Positions 26,443-34,810 of a DNA stretch of 64,000 nt are shown here, in pieces. A program made the translations under genes and the position numbers. This DNA is from Nocardioides ochotonae (GTDB taxonomy: Bacteria; Actinomycetota; Actinomycetes; Propionibacteriales; Nocardioidaceae): NCBI RefSeq assembly GCF_011420305.2, contig NZ_CP061769.1, positions 979,001-1,043,000 of the forward strand. Reading direction: 5' to 3'. Within the stretch, counting starts at the first letter, position 1. Each line of letters starts with the position of its first letter. Below the pieces are notes generated by a model. That model was given only the letters and a program-made list of their open reading frames with translations, ran no database searches and had not been told where the DNA came from.

Positions 26443-26940
26443 GTGAGGGAGTGGGTCGGACTGGTCATACGCCTGGTGAGCGGCGGGGTGCTGCTCGTCG
26501 CGGGCGCCGTGAAGCTGCCCGACCCCGGCGCGAGCGTCCGCGCGGTGCGGGCCTACGACCTGCTGCCGGAGGCGATCGTGCCGACGGTCGGCTACCTGCT
26601 GCCGGTGCTCGAGGTCGTGGTGGGCGCGCTGCTGATCGTCGGGATGCTCACCCGCGGCGCGGCGGGGCTGGCCGTGGTGCTCTACCTGGCGTTCTCGATC
26701 GGCATCGCGACCGCCTGGGCGCGGGGCCTGACCATCGACTGTGGCTGCTTCGGTGGCGGCGGACAGGACCCCGACGCCGCTTCGAAGTACCCCTGGGAGC
26801 TGGCGCGCGACGGCGTACTGCTGCTGGCCAGCGGGTGGCTGGTCCTGCGGCCGCGCACCAAGCTCGCGCTCGACAACCGGATCTTCGCCCCGATCACCCT
26901 CACCCCCGAACCTGTTGCCGAACACAGAAATGAGAGCTGA
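26443..26940 (+). CDS. MauE/DoxX-family membrane protein
   Basis: The 165-residue protein has four membrane helices and the MauE signature DCGCFGGGG between helices 3 and 4. MauE-like proteins shuttle redox equivalents for disulfide formation, and the next gene is a DsbA-like thioredoxin starting within its stop codon (26940). The GTG start directly precedes the first helix. Confidence 0.85.
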   Translation: MREWVGLVIRLVSGGVLLVAGAVKLPDPGASVRAVRAYDLLPEAIVPTVGYLLPVLEVVVGALLIVGMLTRGAAGLAVVLYLAFSIGIATAWARGLTIDCGCFGGGGQDPDAASKYPWELARDGVLLLASGWLVLRPRTKLALDNRIFAPITLTPEPVAEHRNES

Positions 26941-27695
26941 TGTCCAAGAAGAACACCCCGGCTGCCCCGCGCTCCGAGCGCGCCGCGGCCGCCCTCGCGC
27001 AGCAGCACGCGGAGGAGAGGCGTCGCCGGCTGTTCATGATCGGCGGTGTCATCGTCGCGATGCTCGTGGTGGTCGTGGCCGGGGTGCTCATCCAGCAGTC
27101 GCGTGACACCTCCTCGGACGTCGACGCGCCCGTCGCGGGCGCCGGCGCGACCGGGGTGGAGGAGTTCGGGCTGTCCTACGGCGACGAGGACGCGCCGCGC
27201 TCGGTGGTCATCTACGAGGACTTCCTGTGCCCCTACTGCGGGCTGCTCGAGCAGGCCACCCGCGAGGACCTGAACCGGCTGGCTGCGGACGGGAAGGTGC
27301 GCGTCGAGTACCGCCCCTTCAACCTGCTCAGCCGCATGGGCGACTACTCCGCGCGGGCGGCCAACGCCTTCCGCGTCGTGTCGAACGAGTCGGGCCCGGA
27401 GGTCGCGAAGAGGTTCCACGAGATCCTCTTCGACAACCAGCCGGCGGAGGGCAAGGACTACCCCGACGACGACCAGCTGATCGCCTGGGCGGTCGAGGCC
27501 GGCGCCGAGGAGGACGCGGTGCGTCCCGGCATCGAGGACCAGAGCGAGATGGACTGGGTCGAGGCGGCGACCCAGTCGGCCACCGACTCCGGTGTGCGCG
27601 GCACCCCGACGATCCTGCTCGACGGCGAGGTCTTCGAGGCCTCCGGCAGCGTCGACGACACCGCCGACGCGCTGGCCCGCGAGTTGGAGCGCTGA
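26940..27695 (+). CDS. Membrane-anchored DsbA-like thioredoxin
   Basis: The 251-residue protein has a charged cytoplasmic N-terminus, one membrane helix (about 32-52), and a DsbA-type thioredoxin domain with the redox motif CPYC (97-100), a helical insertion, and a cis-Pro loop (GTPTI). It probably oxidises exported proteins with the upstream MauE protein as partner. Confidence 0.92.
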   Translation: MSKKNTPAAPRSERAAAALAQQHAEERRRRLFMIGGVIVAMLVVVVAGVLIQQSRDTSSDVDAPVAGAGATGVEEFGLSYGDEDAPRSVVIYEDFLCPYCGLLEQATREDLNRLAADGKVRVEYRPFNLLSRMGDYSARAANAFRVVSNESGPEVAKRFHEILFDNQPAEGKDYPDDDQLIAWAVEAGAEEDAVRPGIEDQSEMDWVEAATQSATDSGVRGTPTILLDGEVFEASGSVDDTADALARELER

Positions 27696-27720
27696 GCGAG
27701 GGGCGACCACACTGCGGGGG

Positions 27721-28749
27721 GTGAGCACCCTGCGCGAGTTCGTCAGCGGTCTGCCGAAGGCGGAGCTGCACGTCCACCACGTCGGCTCCGCCTCTCCGCG
27801 CATCGTCAGCGAGCTCGCCGCCCGGCACCCGGGCACGGTGCCGAGCGACCTCGACGCGCTGCGGGAGTTCTTCGAGTTCCGCGACTTCGCGCACTTCATC
27901 GAGGTCTACCTCGCGGTGGTCGCCCTGGTCCGCACGCCCGAGGACGTCCGGTACCTGACCTACGAGGTCGGCCGGGAGCTGGCCGAGGGCCAGGCGGTCC
28001 GCTACGCGGAGCTCACCTGCACGCCGTACACGTCGGTGCGCCCGCACGAGCCCGGCGTGTGGATGGCGATCGAGGCCTACACCGAGGCGATCGAGGACGC
28101 GCGGGTCGCGGTCGAGCGTGACTTCGGGCTGGTGCTGCGCTGGATCTACGACATCCCCGGCGAGTCCGGGCTGCCCGCCGCCGACGCCACGCTCGACTAC
28201 GCGCTGCACCACCGCCCGGACGCGCTGGTCGGCTTCGGGCTCGGCGGGCCCGAGATCGGGGTGCCGCGCCCGCAGTTCCAGCCGCACTTCGACGCCGCCC
28301 GCGCCGCCGGGCTGCACTCGGTGCCGCACGCGGGGGAGACGACCGGCCCGCAGACGGTGTGGGACGCCGTACGACTGCTGGGCGCGGAGCGGATCGGCCA
28401 CGGGACCTCCGCGGCCCAGGACCCCGCGCTGCTCGAGCACCTCGCCGAGCACGGGATCGCGCTCGAGGTCTGCCCGACCTCCAACGTCGCCACCCGGGCC
28501 GTCGCGTCGCTCGAGGAGCACCCGATCGGCATCTTCCGCGACGCCGGCGTCACGGTCACCGTGCACTCCGACGATCCGCCGATGTTCGGCACGACGCTCA
28601 ACCAGGAGTACGAGGTCGCCGCCCGGCTGCTCGACCTCGACACCGCCGGGGTCGCGGACCTCGCCCGCGCGTCGGTGCACGCGTCATTCGCCGAGGACGA
28701 CGTACGCCGCCGGCTGCTCGCGGAGATCGACGACTACGTCGCCGGCTGA
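27721..28749 (+). CDS. Adenosine deaminase-family protein (possibly aminofutalosine deaminase)
   Basis: The 342-residue amidohydrolase barrel has the metal motif HVH in ELHVHHVGS, SVPHAGE, LERIGHGT-like GAERIGHGTSA, and HSDDPPMFG, i.e. the Zn ligands and catalytic Glu and Asp of adenosine deaminases. The usual LHVHLDG is HVHHVGS here, a variant I associate with actinobacterial aminofutalosine deaminase-like members; no menaquinone genes are in the window. It overlaps the convergent DUF6314-like gene by 16 bases. Confidence 0.88.
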   Translation: MSTLREFVSGLPKAELHVHHVGSASPRIVSELAARHPGTVPSDLDALREFFEFRDFAHFIEVYLAVVALVRTPEDVRYLTYEVGRELAEGQAVRYAELTCTPYTSVRPHEPGVWMAIEAYTEAIEDARVAVERDFGLVLRWIYDIPGESGLPAADATLDYALHHRPDALVGFGLGGPEIGVPRPQFQPHFDAARAAGLHSVPHAGETTGPQTVWDAVRLLGAERIGHGTSAAQDPALLEHLAEHGIALEVCPTSNVATRAVASLEEHPIGIFRDAGVTVTVHSDDPPMFGTTLNQEYEVAARLLDLDTAGVADLARASVHASFAEDDVRRRLLAEIDDYVAG

Positions 28750-29162
28750 CGCGCGGTGTGGCGAGTCCGCATCGTGTAGTCCTTCTCCGGGCCGCGACAG
28801 TCCCACCGCACCGTCCACGTGGACCGGTCGGGGCTGACCTCGACGAGGCCCCGGTAGTCGTCGCGACCGCAGGGGTGGTGCACCTGCTCACCGACCGACC
28901 ACGGGTGGAAGTCGCGGCCGTCGGCGAAGAGCACCCACCACGCCTCGCCCCGGCGTACGACGTCGAGGGTCCGGCTCACCGGCACCTCGTGGTCCGCCCA
29001 GGTCATCGTCCCGGTCTCGTCCCACCGCACGTGATCGTCGTCGAGCCGGGTCAGGGTCGCGCTCCCGCGCACCGCCCGCGCCTCACCGCCCCACCGGTCC
29101 TCGATCTCACGGGCCAGGGCCCAGGTCCCGAGCAGGTCGAGCGGGGAGACATCAGTGATCAC
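28734..29162 (-). CDS. DUF6314-like small protein
   Basis: The 142-residue protein begins LLGTWALAREIEDRWGGEA and is rich in beta strands with Trp/Asp/Arg spacing, as in the uncharacterised DUF6314 family of actinobacteria. GTG start. It overlaps the 3' end of the deaminase gene tail-to-tail. Function unknown. Confidence 0.7.
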   Translation of the reverse strand: MITDVSPLDLLGTWALAREIEDRWGGEARAVRGSATLTRLDDDHVRWDETGTMTWADHEVPVSRTLDVVRRGEAWWVLFADGRDFHPWSVGEQVHHPCGRDDYRGLVEVSPDRSTWTVRWDCRGPEKDYTMRTRHTARQPAT

Positions 29163-29228
29163 GCGGTCATTGTCCCCTCCGCTCCCGCCGGTCGAGCTGG
29201 TTCCGTGGTCAAGGTCGGCGAGGGCTCC

Positions 29229-31106
29229 TCAGGCGGTGAGGTGGTGCACGTAGCACCAGCGCCAGTCCTCGCCGGGCTCGGCGGACTGCATCACCGGGTG
29301 CTGGGTGTCGTGGAAGTGCTCGGTCGCGTGCTGGCGCGGCGAGGAGTCGCAGCACCCGACCTCGCCGCACTCCAGGCACCGGCGCAGGGACACCCAGCGG
29401 GTGCCTTCCGCCACGCAGGCGCGGCAAGCGGTCGCCGGGGGCTCCTCGCTTGCCGGGTGCTGGGCCAGGTCGTCGCAGAGGTCGCCGATCTGCCAGCGGC
29501 GTGCGGCGTACACGGCGGTCTCGTCGCGCTCCTGCTCGGCGTTGTCGAGCATCGACTCCTCGAGGTCGAGCATCGCCAGCACGTCGGCGACCACGTCGGC
29601 CGGCACCTGGCCGTCGCCGCGGATCTGGAGGATCCGGCGGCGCTCGGTGTCCAGCAGATGGGTGCGGATCCGGTAGTACAGCGCGGCCGGGGACTCCTCG
29701 CCCGCCTGGGTGCCGAGCCGCTCCCACGCGGCGAAGTTGCGCTGGTCGAGGCCCTGCCGGATCAGGTCGACGACGCCGGCGGGGTCGTCGTACTCCATCG
29801 TGTCGAGCTCGTCGAGCGCCGCCTTGGAGGCCTGCTGCAGCAGGGTCGCACGGGCGAGCGCGTCGTCGAGGGGATCGGGGGAGGGGACCCGCAACCGCCG
29901 GGTGAACCACGGCAGCGAGAGTCCCTGCACGAGCAGCGTCCCGGCGACGACCGTGAACGCCGCCATCAGCAGGACCTCGCGGTGCGGGGCGTCGGCCGGG
30001 ATGACGAACGCCGCGGCGAGCGTGACCACCCCGCGCATGCCGGCCCAGCCGAGCAGGAACATGAACGACCACGGCGGCGCCTCGTGGGCGGGGTGGTCGT
30101 CATGGGCGTGCACGTGGGGGAAGAGCACCCAGCGCGAGCCGAGCACCCAGAGCAGTCGCAGCACGATCACCGCGGCCAACGTCGCGAGGCAGACGAGGGC
30201 GATCCGCCCGGCGCCGAGGTCGCTGTCGGCGAGGTCCTGCACCAGCCACTCGGCCTGGAGCCCGATCAGCAGGAAGACCGCGTTCTCCAGGACGAAGGCG
30301 ATCGTGCGCCAGTTGACCCGCTCGGCGATCCGGGACTGCGCGGTCTGGAGGATCGGCGAGCGGTGGCCGAGCAGCAGGCCGGCCACGACGACCGCGACCA
30401 CGCCGGAGGAGTGGACCTCCTCGGCCAGGACGTAGCTGGCGAACGGCACCACCAGCGACAGCGCCACGTCGACCACCGGCTCGGTGATCCGTCGCCGCAG
30501 CCACGCCGTGACCCAGTACGCCGCCAGGCCCACCGCGACGCCGCCCGCGGCCGCGACCACGAAGTCGAGCCCGACCTCCCACGGGTGGAGCGTGGCCGCC
30601 CCGATCGTGGCGATGGTCGCGCGCAGGAGCACCAGCGCGGTGGCGTCGTTGAACAGCGACTCGCCCTCGAGGACGGTGACGATCTTGCGGGGGAGGCCGA
30701 TGTGGCGGCCGATTGCGGTCGCGGCCACGGCGTCCGGGGGAGCGACCACGGCGCCGAGGGCGAGCGCAACCGGCCAGGAGATCCCCGGGACGAGTGCGTG
30801 CACCACCCAGCCCACCCCGGCCGCGGTGAAGATGACCAGCCCGACGGACTGCAGCACGATCGGCCGGCGGAAGGTGGTGAGGTCGACCAGCGAGGAGGAC
30901 AGCGCAGCGGCGTACAGCAGTGGCGGCAGGAGCCCGAGCAGCACGACCTCGGGCTCGAGGTGCACCTGCGGCACGAACGGCAGGAACGACGCGCCGACGC
31001 CGACGACGACCAGCAGCAGCGGCGCCGGTACGCCGATGCGCCGCGAGACGATGACGCCGCCCAGCACGCCCAGGGCCAAGGCGATGAGGAACACGGCGAC
31101 GTCCAT
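29229..31106 (-). CDS. CPA1-family Na+/H+ antiporter with C-terminal UBP-type zinc finger
   Basis: The 625-residue protein has a roughly 400-residue transport domain with 12 or so helices, including PPDAVAATA and FNDATALVL (the CPA1 ND motif), a cytoplasmic helical region, and a C-terminal Cys/His module (ACRACVAEGTRWVSLRRCLE then CGEVGCC plus several His) like the ubiquitin-hydrolase zinc finger. This fusion is seen in other actinobacterial antiporters. ATG 31106 starts the first helix. Confidence 0.92.
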   Translation of the reverse strand: MDVAVFLIALALGVLGGVIVSRRIGVPAPLLLVVVGVGASFLPFVPQVHLEPEVVLLGLLPPLLYAAALSSSLVDLTTFRRPIVLQSVGLVIFTAAGVGWVVHALVPGISWPVALALGAVVAPPDAVAATAIGRHIGLPRKIVTVLEGESLFNDATALVLLRATIATIGAATLHPWEVGLDFVVAAAGGVAVGLAAYWVTAWLRRRITEPVVDVALSLVVPFASYVLAEEVHSSGVVAVVVAGLLLGHRSPILQTAQSRIAERVNWRTIAFVLENAVFLLIGLQAEWLVQDLADSDLGAGRIALVCLATLAAVIVLRLLWVLGSRWVLFPHVHAHDDHPAHEAPPWSFMFLLGWAGMRGVVTLAAAFVIPADAPHREVLLMAAFTVVAGTLLVQGLSLPWFTRRLRVPSPDPLDDALARATLLQQASKAALDELDTMEYDDPAGVVDLIRQGLDQRNFAAWERLGTQAGEESPAALYYRIRTHLLDTERRRILQIRGDGQVPADVVADVLAMLDLEESMLDNAEQERDETAVYAARRWQIGDLCDDLAQHPASEEPPATACRACVAEGTRWVSLRRCLECGEVGCCDSSPRQHATEHFHDTQHPVMQSAEPGEDWRWCYVHHLTA

Positions 31107-31174
31107 CGCTTCATTGTGCTGACCGCACCCGAGCGCGACAGGGTCCTGCGACCCTGCCCCTTCCGCGGGGCGGT

Positions 31175-31534
31175 CTACGCCGCGCAGTCCTGCCGCAGCT
31201 TCTTGATCGCAGCGGGGTCGCTCGTGATCGTGTCGCCGCGCTTCGCGTAGAGCTCGTCCTCGTAGCTGGTGAACTCCATGGCCGGGTCCTCGCAGGACAC
31301 CCAGGTCGCGGCGGTGTAGGCGCCGCCCTCGTCCGCGCAGCCCTGGTAGTCCTCGGGCAACTTCTCGCCCTCCTTCCAGACCTCCGAGCACGAGGACGCC
31401 TCGGCGGCGTCGGTCTCGGGCGCGTTGGTGGCGTAGCCGGGCCCCGACTCGGAGTCGGACTCTTCGGTGCCGCACGCAGACAGGGCGAGGAGCGCGGCGA
31501 ACGTGGCGGTCGTGGCAGCGAGTCGTCGTGTCAT
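31175..31534 (-). CDS. Small secreted lipoprotein, unknown function
   Basis: The 119-residue protein has a basic N-terminus, a hydrophobic stretch and the lipobox LSAC (Cys21), followed by a Ser/Glu-rich linker and four further cysteines that could form two disulfides. No family recognised. Confidence 0.8.
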   Translation of the reverse strand: MTRRLAATTATFAALLALSACGTEESDSESGPGYATNAPETDAAEASSCSEVWKEGEKLPEDYQGCADEGGAYTAATWVSCEDPAMEFTSYEDELYAKRGDTITSDPAAIKKLRQDCAA

Positions 31535-31634
31535 GGTCGCATGGTAGGCACGCGCACCACAGGAGACCCGGTGTGCTTTTCACCCGCCATGACCCGCGAA
31601 GAACGGGGTACCTGCGGGGTTTCGCCTGGGCGGG

Positions 31635-31920
31635 TCAGTCGCCCTTGACGTTGACGATCTGGCGGAGGGTGTGGCGGATCTCGACGAGGTCGGCGGCGTC
31701 CTCCATCACGACGTCGATGTCCTTGTAGGCGGCGGGGATCTCGTCGAGGAACGCGTCGGTGGCGCGGTACTCGATGCCGGTCATCGCCTCGCGCAGCTGG
31801 TCGCGGGTGAACTTCTTCCGCGCGGCGGTGCGGGAGAGCTCGCGGCCGGCGCCGTGCGGGGCGGAGCACAGCGCGAGGCGGTTGCCCTTGCCCTGCACGA
31901 CGTAGGACCGGGTGCCCATG
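31635..31920 (-). pseudogene. rtcB: 3' part of rtcB, separated by a transposon
   Basis: About 95 residues from GTRSYVVQGKGNRLALCSAPHGAGRELSR onward (split here as GTRSYVVQGKGN and LCSAPHGAGR) match the C-terminal end of RtcB, including the HGAGR histidine that receives GMP during ligation. The matching 5' part lies at 38701-39589; joining the two at CCATGG restores the frame as PGSM|GTRSY. Reading continues into the transposon end, giving an open frame up to ATG 31997, so a chimeric peptide could be made. Confidence 0.92.
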
Positions 31921-31933
31921 GTTTCGTAGGGGT
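31916..31933 (+). repeat. Left terminal inverted repeat of the Tn554-type element
   Basis: CCATGGTTTCGTAGGGGT is the exact reverse complement of 38689-38706. The outer CCATGG is the palindromic core shared with the target. Confidence 0.92.
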
Positions 31934-32352
31934 CATCCTCGTGCGCGTTCGCGCTGACCTGGGCAAAGGCCAATGGGTCCTGTGCGGTGCAAGGCACTGC
32001 ACGAGAGTCAGGCTTCGCATCGCGGGGGACGCCGTTGAAGTGGGGTCGCGGCAGATCCGGGGCACCGAGGGCCCGCCAGTACTCGCGCCGGCCGGAAGCT
32101 CCCCCCGGGGCTCTTGGGCTCGGGCACCGGCTCCATTCATCCGGCGACCCGTGACGCTACGGTCACCTGGGCGCCCGCGCGCCCGCCCGTCGCGCGCACT
32201 CCCGGCCGGCTGGGCGCTCATGCGTTCCTGGAATGCGATCCAGACCGCGATGCCCGTATCGCCTCACGTTCCAATGGCCGGGAGCCATTGCTGAACGGCT
32301 TCGCCCTACTGTCTGACCTCCCGATGCGGCCCGCTGGTGGCCGATGGCGCGA
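31934..32352. other. Left-end region of the transposon without a convincing gene
   Basis: It contains TGCGGTGCAAG (31983-31993), a motif that recurs near the right end in both orientations (38610-38620 and 38632-38642). This is probably a recombinase-binding region. Open frames here are short and overlapping, with no family resemblance. Confidence 0.5.
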
Positions 32353-33234
32353 TCACCGCCCGGGTTCCTCATCCAAGCGCCTTAGCATGTTGCTGAGCAC
32401 GATGACCGCGTCCGCCATCACCCCCGCGTCCCGCCGCGTCGGCGCGCCCCTGTGCTTCACCGCTTGGGCCAACTCGATCGCGGCCCGGGCGTACTTCCGC
32501 ATCTCGGCCTCACCTGGCCCGGAGAGACGGTCCTGGACATAGCGCTCCAGCCTCAACTTGGTCTTGTCGACGGGCGGCTCCTGCTCCCCATCGGGCGTGT
32601 GCCGCGCGTGGTCGTAGACCTGCCGCGAAAGCGCCTCTAGGACGTGGACACAGTCATTGCCGACGGCCCTGTAGTCCTGTGGGGTGCGGGCGCTCCGAAA
32701 GTGCCGCCGGAGCTCGCCCAGCTCGGCATCCACTGCCGGCCAGCCGAGGGCCTTCAGCGGGCTCGCCGCCTCCACGAGTGTGGAGTCCAAGGCCCGCTCC
32801 TGGGCAGCCATGAGGCCTGCGTAGGGCTCATCGAAGAGTTCCGCGAGCAGGCTCCGTCGCGCCTGCCACCCACCCGCTCCGGACGCGCCTTTCCTTATCC
32901 ACCACGACTTCCACGCGGTGTGGTCCCGGAATGGCAATTTGAAGGCCTGCCCCGCCCGCTCCGTAGTCTTCTCCAGCGCCCGGACGGCCATTCTCATCTC
33001 GTCGTTCGTGAGGCGACCTGACCCAGAACCTTCGGTCCCCGAATGCTGGAAGTCGTCGCGGACGAGGTCCATAAGAGCGAGCCCGGCATCCAGGTCGGAC
33101 ACGCCTGCCTCTGGCCCAGCGATCAGCGCCGAGAGACGGCCCGCATCCAGCTCATCAACCACCCGACTCCCACCGCCCCAGGGATCCGGGTCGGGCGTGG
33201 TCACCAGCCAGAAGTCTGCCGCGCTGATCGTCAC
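32353..33234 (-). CDS. Transposon cargo protein of unknown function (possible abortive-infection-like)
   Basis: The 293-residue, mostly helical protein is not a match I can name firmly. Its C-terminal third (RLERYVQDRLSG..RKYARAAIELAQ..MADAVIVLSNML) resembles helical ends of proteins annotated as abortive-infection C-terminal or HEPN-like, and position as transposon cargo would fit a defence role. Both points are weak. GTG start. The nested 849-bp element begins 37 bases upstream of its start and would have displaced its native promoter. Confidence 0.6.
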   Translation of the reverse strand: MTISAADFWLVTTPDPDPWGGGSRVVDELDAGRLSALIAGPEAGVSDLDAGLALMDLVRDDFQHSGTEGSGSGRLTNDEMRMAVRALEKTTERAGQAFKLPFRDHTAWKSWWIRKGASGAGGWQARRSLLAELFDEPYAGLMAAQERALDSTLVEAASPLKALGWPAVDAELGELRRHFRSARTPQDYRAVGNDCVHVLEALSRQVYDHARHTPDGEQEPPVDKTKLRLERYVQDRLSGPGEAEMRKYARAAIELAQAVKHRGAPTRRDAGVMADAVIVLSNMLRRLDEEPGR

Positions 33235-33265
33235 GGCGAGAACCTTATGCGGACCGTCCGCGCAG

Positions 33266-33271
33266 AGGGCG
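33266..33271 (+). repeat. Target-site duplication, left copy
   Basis: AGGGCG directly abuts the left inverted repeat of the 849-bp unit. The second copy is at 34121-34126. Confidence 0.8.
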
Positions 33272-33297
33272 CCCCCCTATGCGATTGAGGTGTGATA
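33272..33297 (+). repeat. Left 26-bp terminal inverted repeat of the nested element
   Basis: Identical to the reverse complement of 34095-34120 over all 26 bases; the identity stops abruptly at the inner edge. Confidence 0.93.
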
Positions 33298-33355
33298 GCG
33301 CAGCGTCTCCGTGGCCGTGGATGCGCACGGAACGCGGCAGAAGCGTGCGTGTGCG

Positions 33356-33988
33356 CTACGGAGCGCGAACAGCGAGTTCAACAGCGCGGATGATGGCTGA
33401 CGAGTCGACGTCCAGCCTGATGCGGAAACCCTCAGCACACCCACGCCGGGGTTCGAGCGTGATGTAGATGGACTCTTCCTCTACGTCCCCAGGCCCGTTC
33501 TGGCTCAGGTTGCACAGAGGTACGGCACGAGGCGACGCGAGGAACTCGACTCCGTCGTTCTGACTGTTGGCGATGCTGTTGCTAATCACGAAGAGTGCAG
33601 ACGTGGTGCCCTCCCCGTCAGACATGAACCATGCCGAGGGTTCGCGCGCGTCGCTGTGCTGAAGAGTGCCACGCGCATCGTTCACGCGCAGCAGCAGGGG
33701 CGACGCGAACGGCACCTCGGCTCCCGTAGACGCCCTCGGATTCGCAGCGAACGCGAGGAAGGCCCTCACCGCCTCCTGCGTTGCGGGAGGCATGTCAGGT
33801 GCCAGTCTGAGGGAGAAGGGGACTGGCTTCGGCTGTTTGTGGTCCTGCCGGTCAGACGCGTTGGCAGGACTAGGCGTCGTCCCTTGCCGAGCCGGGGCAC
33901 CTGAGTCATTCGGACTACACGCCCCGAGCACGACCGCTGCGGCGCAAACCCACGGCAGCATGCGTCGCAACTGCATCAGCGTCTCCAT
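33356..33988 (-). CDS. Lipoprotein carried by the nested element
   Basis: The 210-residue protein has a signal peptide ending in the lipobox LGAC (Cys24), a Pro/Ala/Ser linker and a roughly 160-residue soluble domain with two late cysteines. No family recognised. It is the sole gene of the 849-bp unit, so it is its passenger. A second in-frame ATG four codons later is an alternative start. Confidence 0.75.
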   Translation of the reverse strand: METLMQLRRMLPWVCAAAVVLGACSPNDSGAPARQGTTPSPANASDRQDHKQPKPVPFSLRLAPDMPPATQEAVRAFLAFAANPRASTGAEVPFASPLLLRVNDARGTLQHSDAREPSAWFMSDGEGTTSALFVISNSIANSQNDGVEFLASPRAVPLCNLSQNGPGDVEEESIYITLEPRRGCAEGFRIRLDVDSSAIIRAVELAVRAP

Positions 33989-34054
33989 TCGTGTCGGCTG
34001 ACAGTGTGACGCCCAGAAGGCCGAATCGGTTGTCAGACGAAGACGCGGCGGCCC

Positions 34055-34078
34055 GTCCGCTCATCGGCATGAGCGGAC
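34055..34078. other. Hairpin inside the nested element
   Basis: A perfect 9-bp stem (GTCCGCTCA with TGAGCGGAC) and 6-base loop lies between the lipoprotein gene start and the right inverted repeat. It may be an operator or shield the gene from read-through. Confidence 0.6.
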
Positions 34079-34094
34079 GTTTCGAGGCAGGAGT

Positions 34095-34120
34095 TATCAC
34101 ACCTCAATCGCATAGGGGGG
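34095..34120 (+). repeat. Right 26-bp terminal inverted repeat of the nested element
   Basis: Reverse complement of 33272-33297, followed immediately by the second AGGGCG (34121-34126). Confidence 0.93.
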
Positions 34121-34288
34121 AGGGCGCTGTTATGTGGCAATTCTTCTCGGGCGGACGGGGTCGACCACCCCAGCGGCTACGCCAGAACGGGCTAGTGGGC
34201 GAGAGGTAAGTGCCATTCGAGGGCGGACCTCGTCAGCAGATCCGGACGACTAGATACCAGCGACCTCATTGGGATACGAACAGGTACG

Positions 34289-34810
34289 TCAGTCGACGGG
34301 GTGCATCAGTTGTCGCGCCAAATCTCGGTTAGTCTCGCGCATCGCCTCGCGCTCAGCCTCCGTCTGCGCCAGAGTGCGCCTCAGCTCGCTCACGGCGACC
34401 TCCAGTTCGGCGATCCGCTGTCGGGCTGCGAGGAGATCGGGGTCGTTCTCAGCGAGTTGGTGCTTGGTGACTCCTGCCCGGCGCAACTGGTTCTCCAAGG
34501 CGGCGACTCGGGCTTCCAGATCAGCCTCGCGCTGGCGAGCCAAGGCCAGATCGGTGCGCAGGCTCTCGGTGCTCACCAAGTTGACGGTCGCTTGGGGCAT
34601 TGCTCCTGTGGGCTGCTGCGCCGCCTCAACGAGTGCGGCTAGGTCACGGTGGCGCGTCAAGAAGTTCCGGTGGACACCCGCTGCCCGTGCGACCGATGAC
34701 TGCGTGATGAGCTGCCGGTTCCGCCGCAGGTCTTCTAGTGCGCTGAGGACCCTCTGGCGGCGCGCATTGCTGTCGGCCTTGCGGGCTGCCCGAAGATCTT
34801 CGGCTGTCAC
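34289..34810 (-). CDS. tnpC: TnpC-like (DUF6262) transposition accessory protein
   Basis: The 173-residue protein begins with a basic helix and a small HTH-like region (ITQSSVARAAGVHRNFL), then a long coiled coil (residues 90-170; repeated ALARQREADLEARVAALENQ heptads). This is the usual third protein of Tn554-type units, thought to set orientation or efficiency. Its ATG overlaps the tnpB stop by four bases. Confidence 0.85.
   Translation of the reverse strand: MTAEDLRAARKADSNARRQRVLSALEDLRRNRQLITQSSVARAAGVHRNFLTRHRDLAALVEAAQQPTGAMPQATVNLVSTESLRTDLALARQREADLEARVAALENQLRRAGVTKHQLAENDPDLLAARQRIAELEVAVSELRRTLAQTEAEREAMRETNRDLARQLMHPVD

Larger units (their letters stand above)
33272..34120. mobile_element. 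849-bp non-autonomous element with 26-bp perfect terminal inverted repeats, carrying a lipoprotein gene
   Basis: The termini 33272-33297 and 34095-34120 are perfect 26-bp inverted repeats (outer end CCCCCCTATGCGATTG), and identical 6-bp direct repeats AGGGCG flank them. These are the marks of a transposition event into the Tn554-type element. There is no transposase; the only gene is the lipoprotein at 33356-33988. Movement would need a transposase in trans. I do not recognise the repeat family. Confidence 0.85.

Noticed and set aside
28359..31250. 963-codon plus-strand open frame
   Set aside because: Antisense shadow of the deaminase end, DUF6314-like and antiporter genes; no motifs and extreme Arg/His/Gly content.
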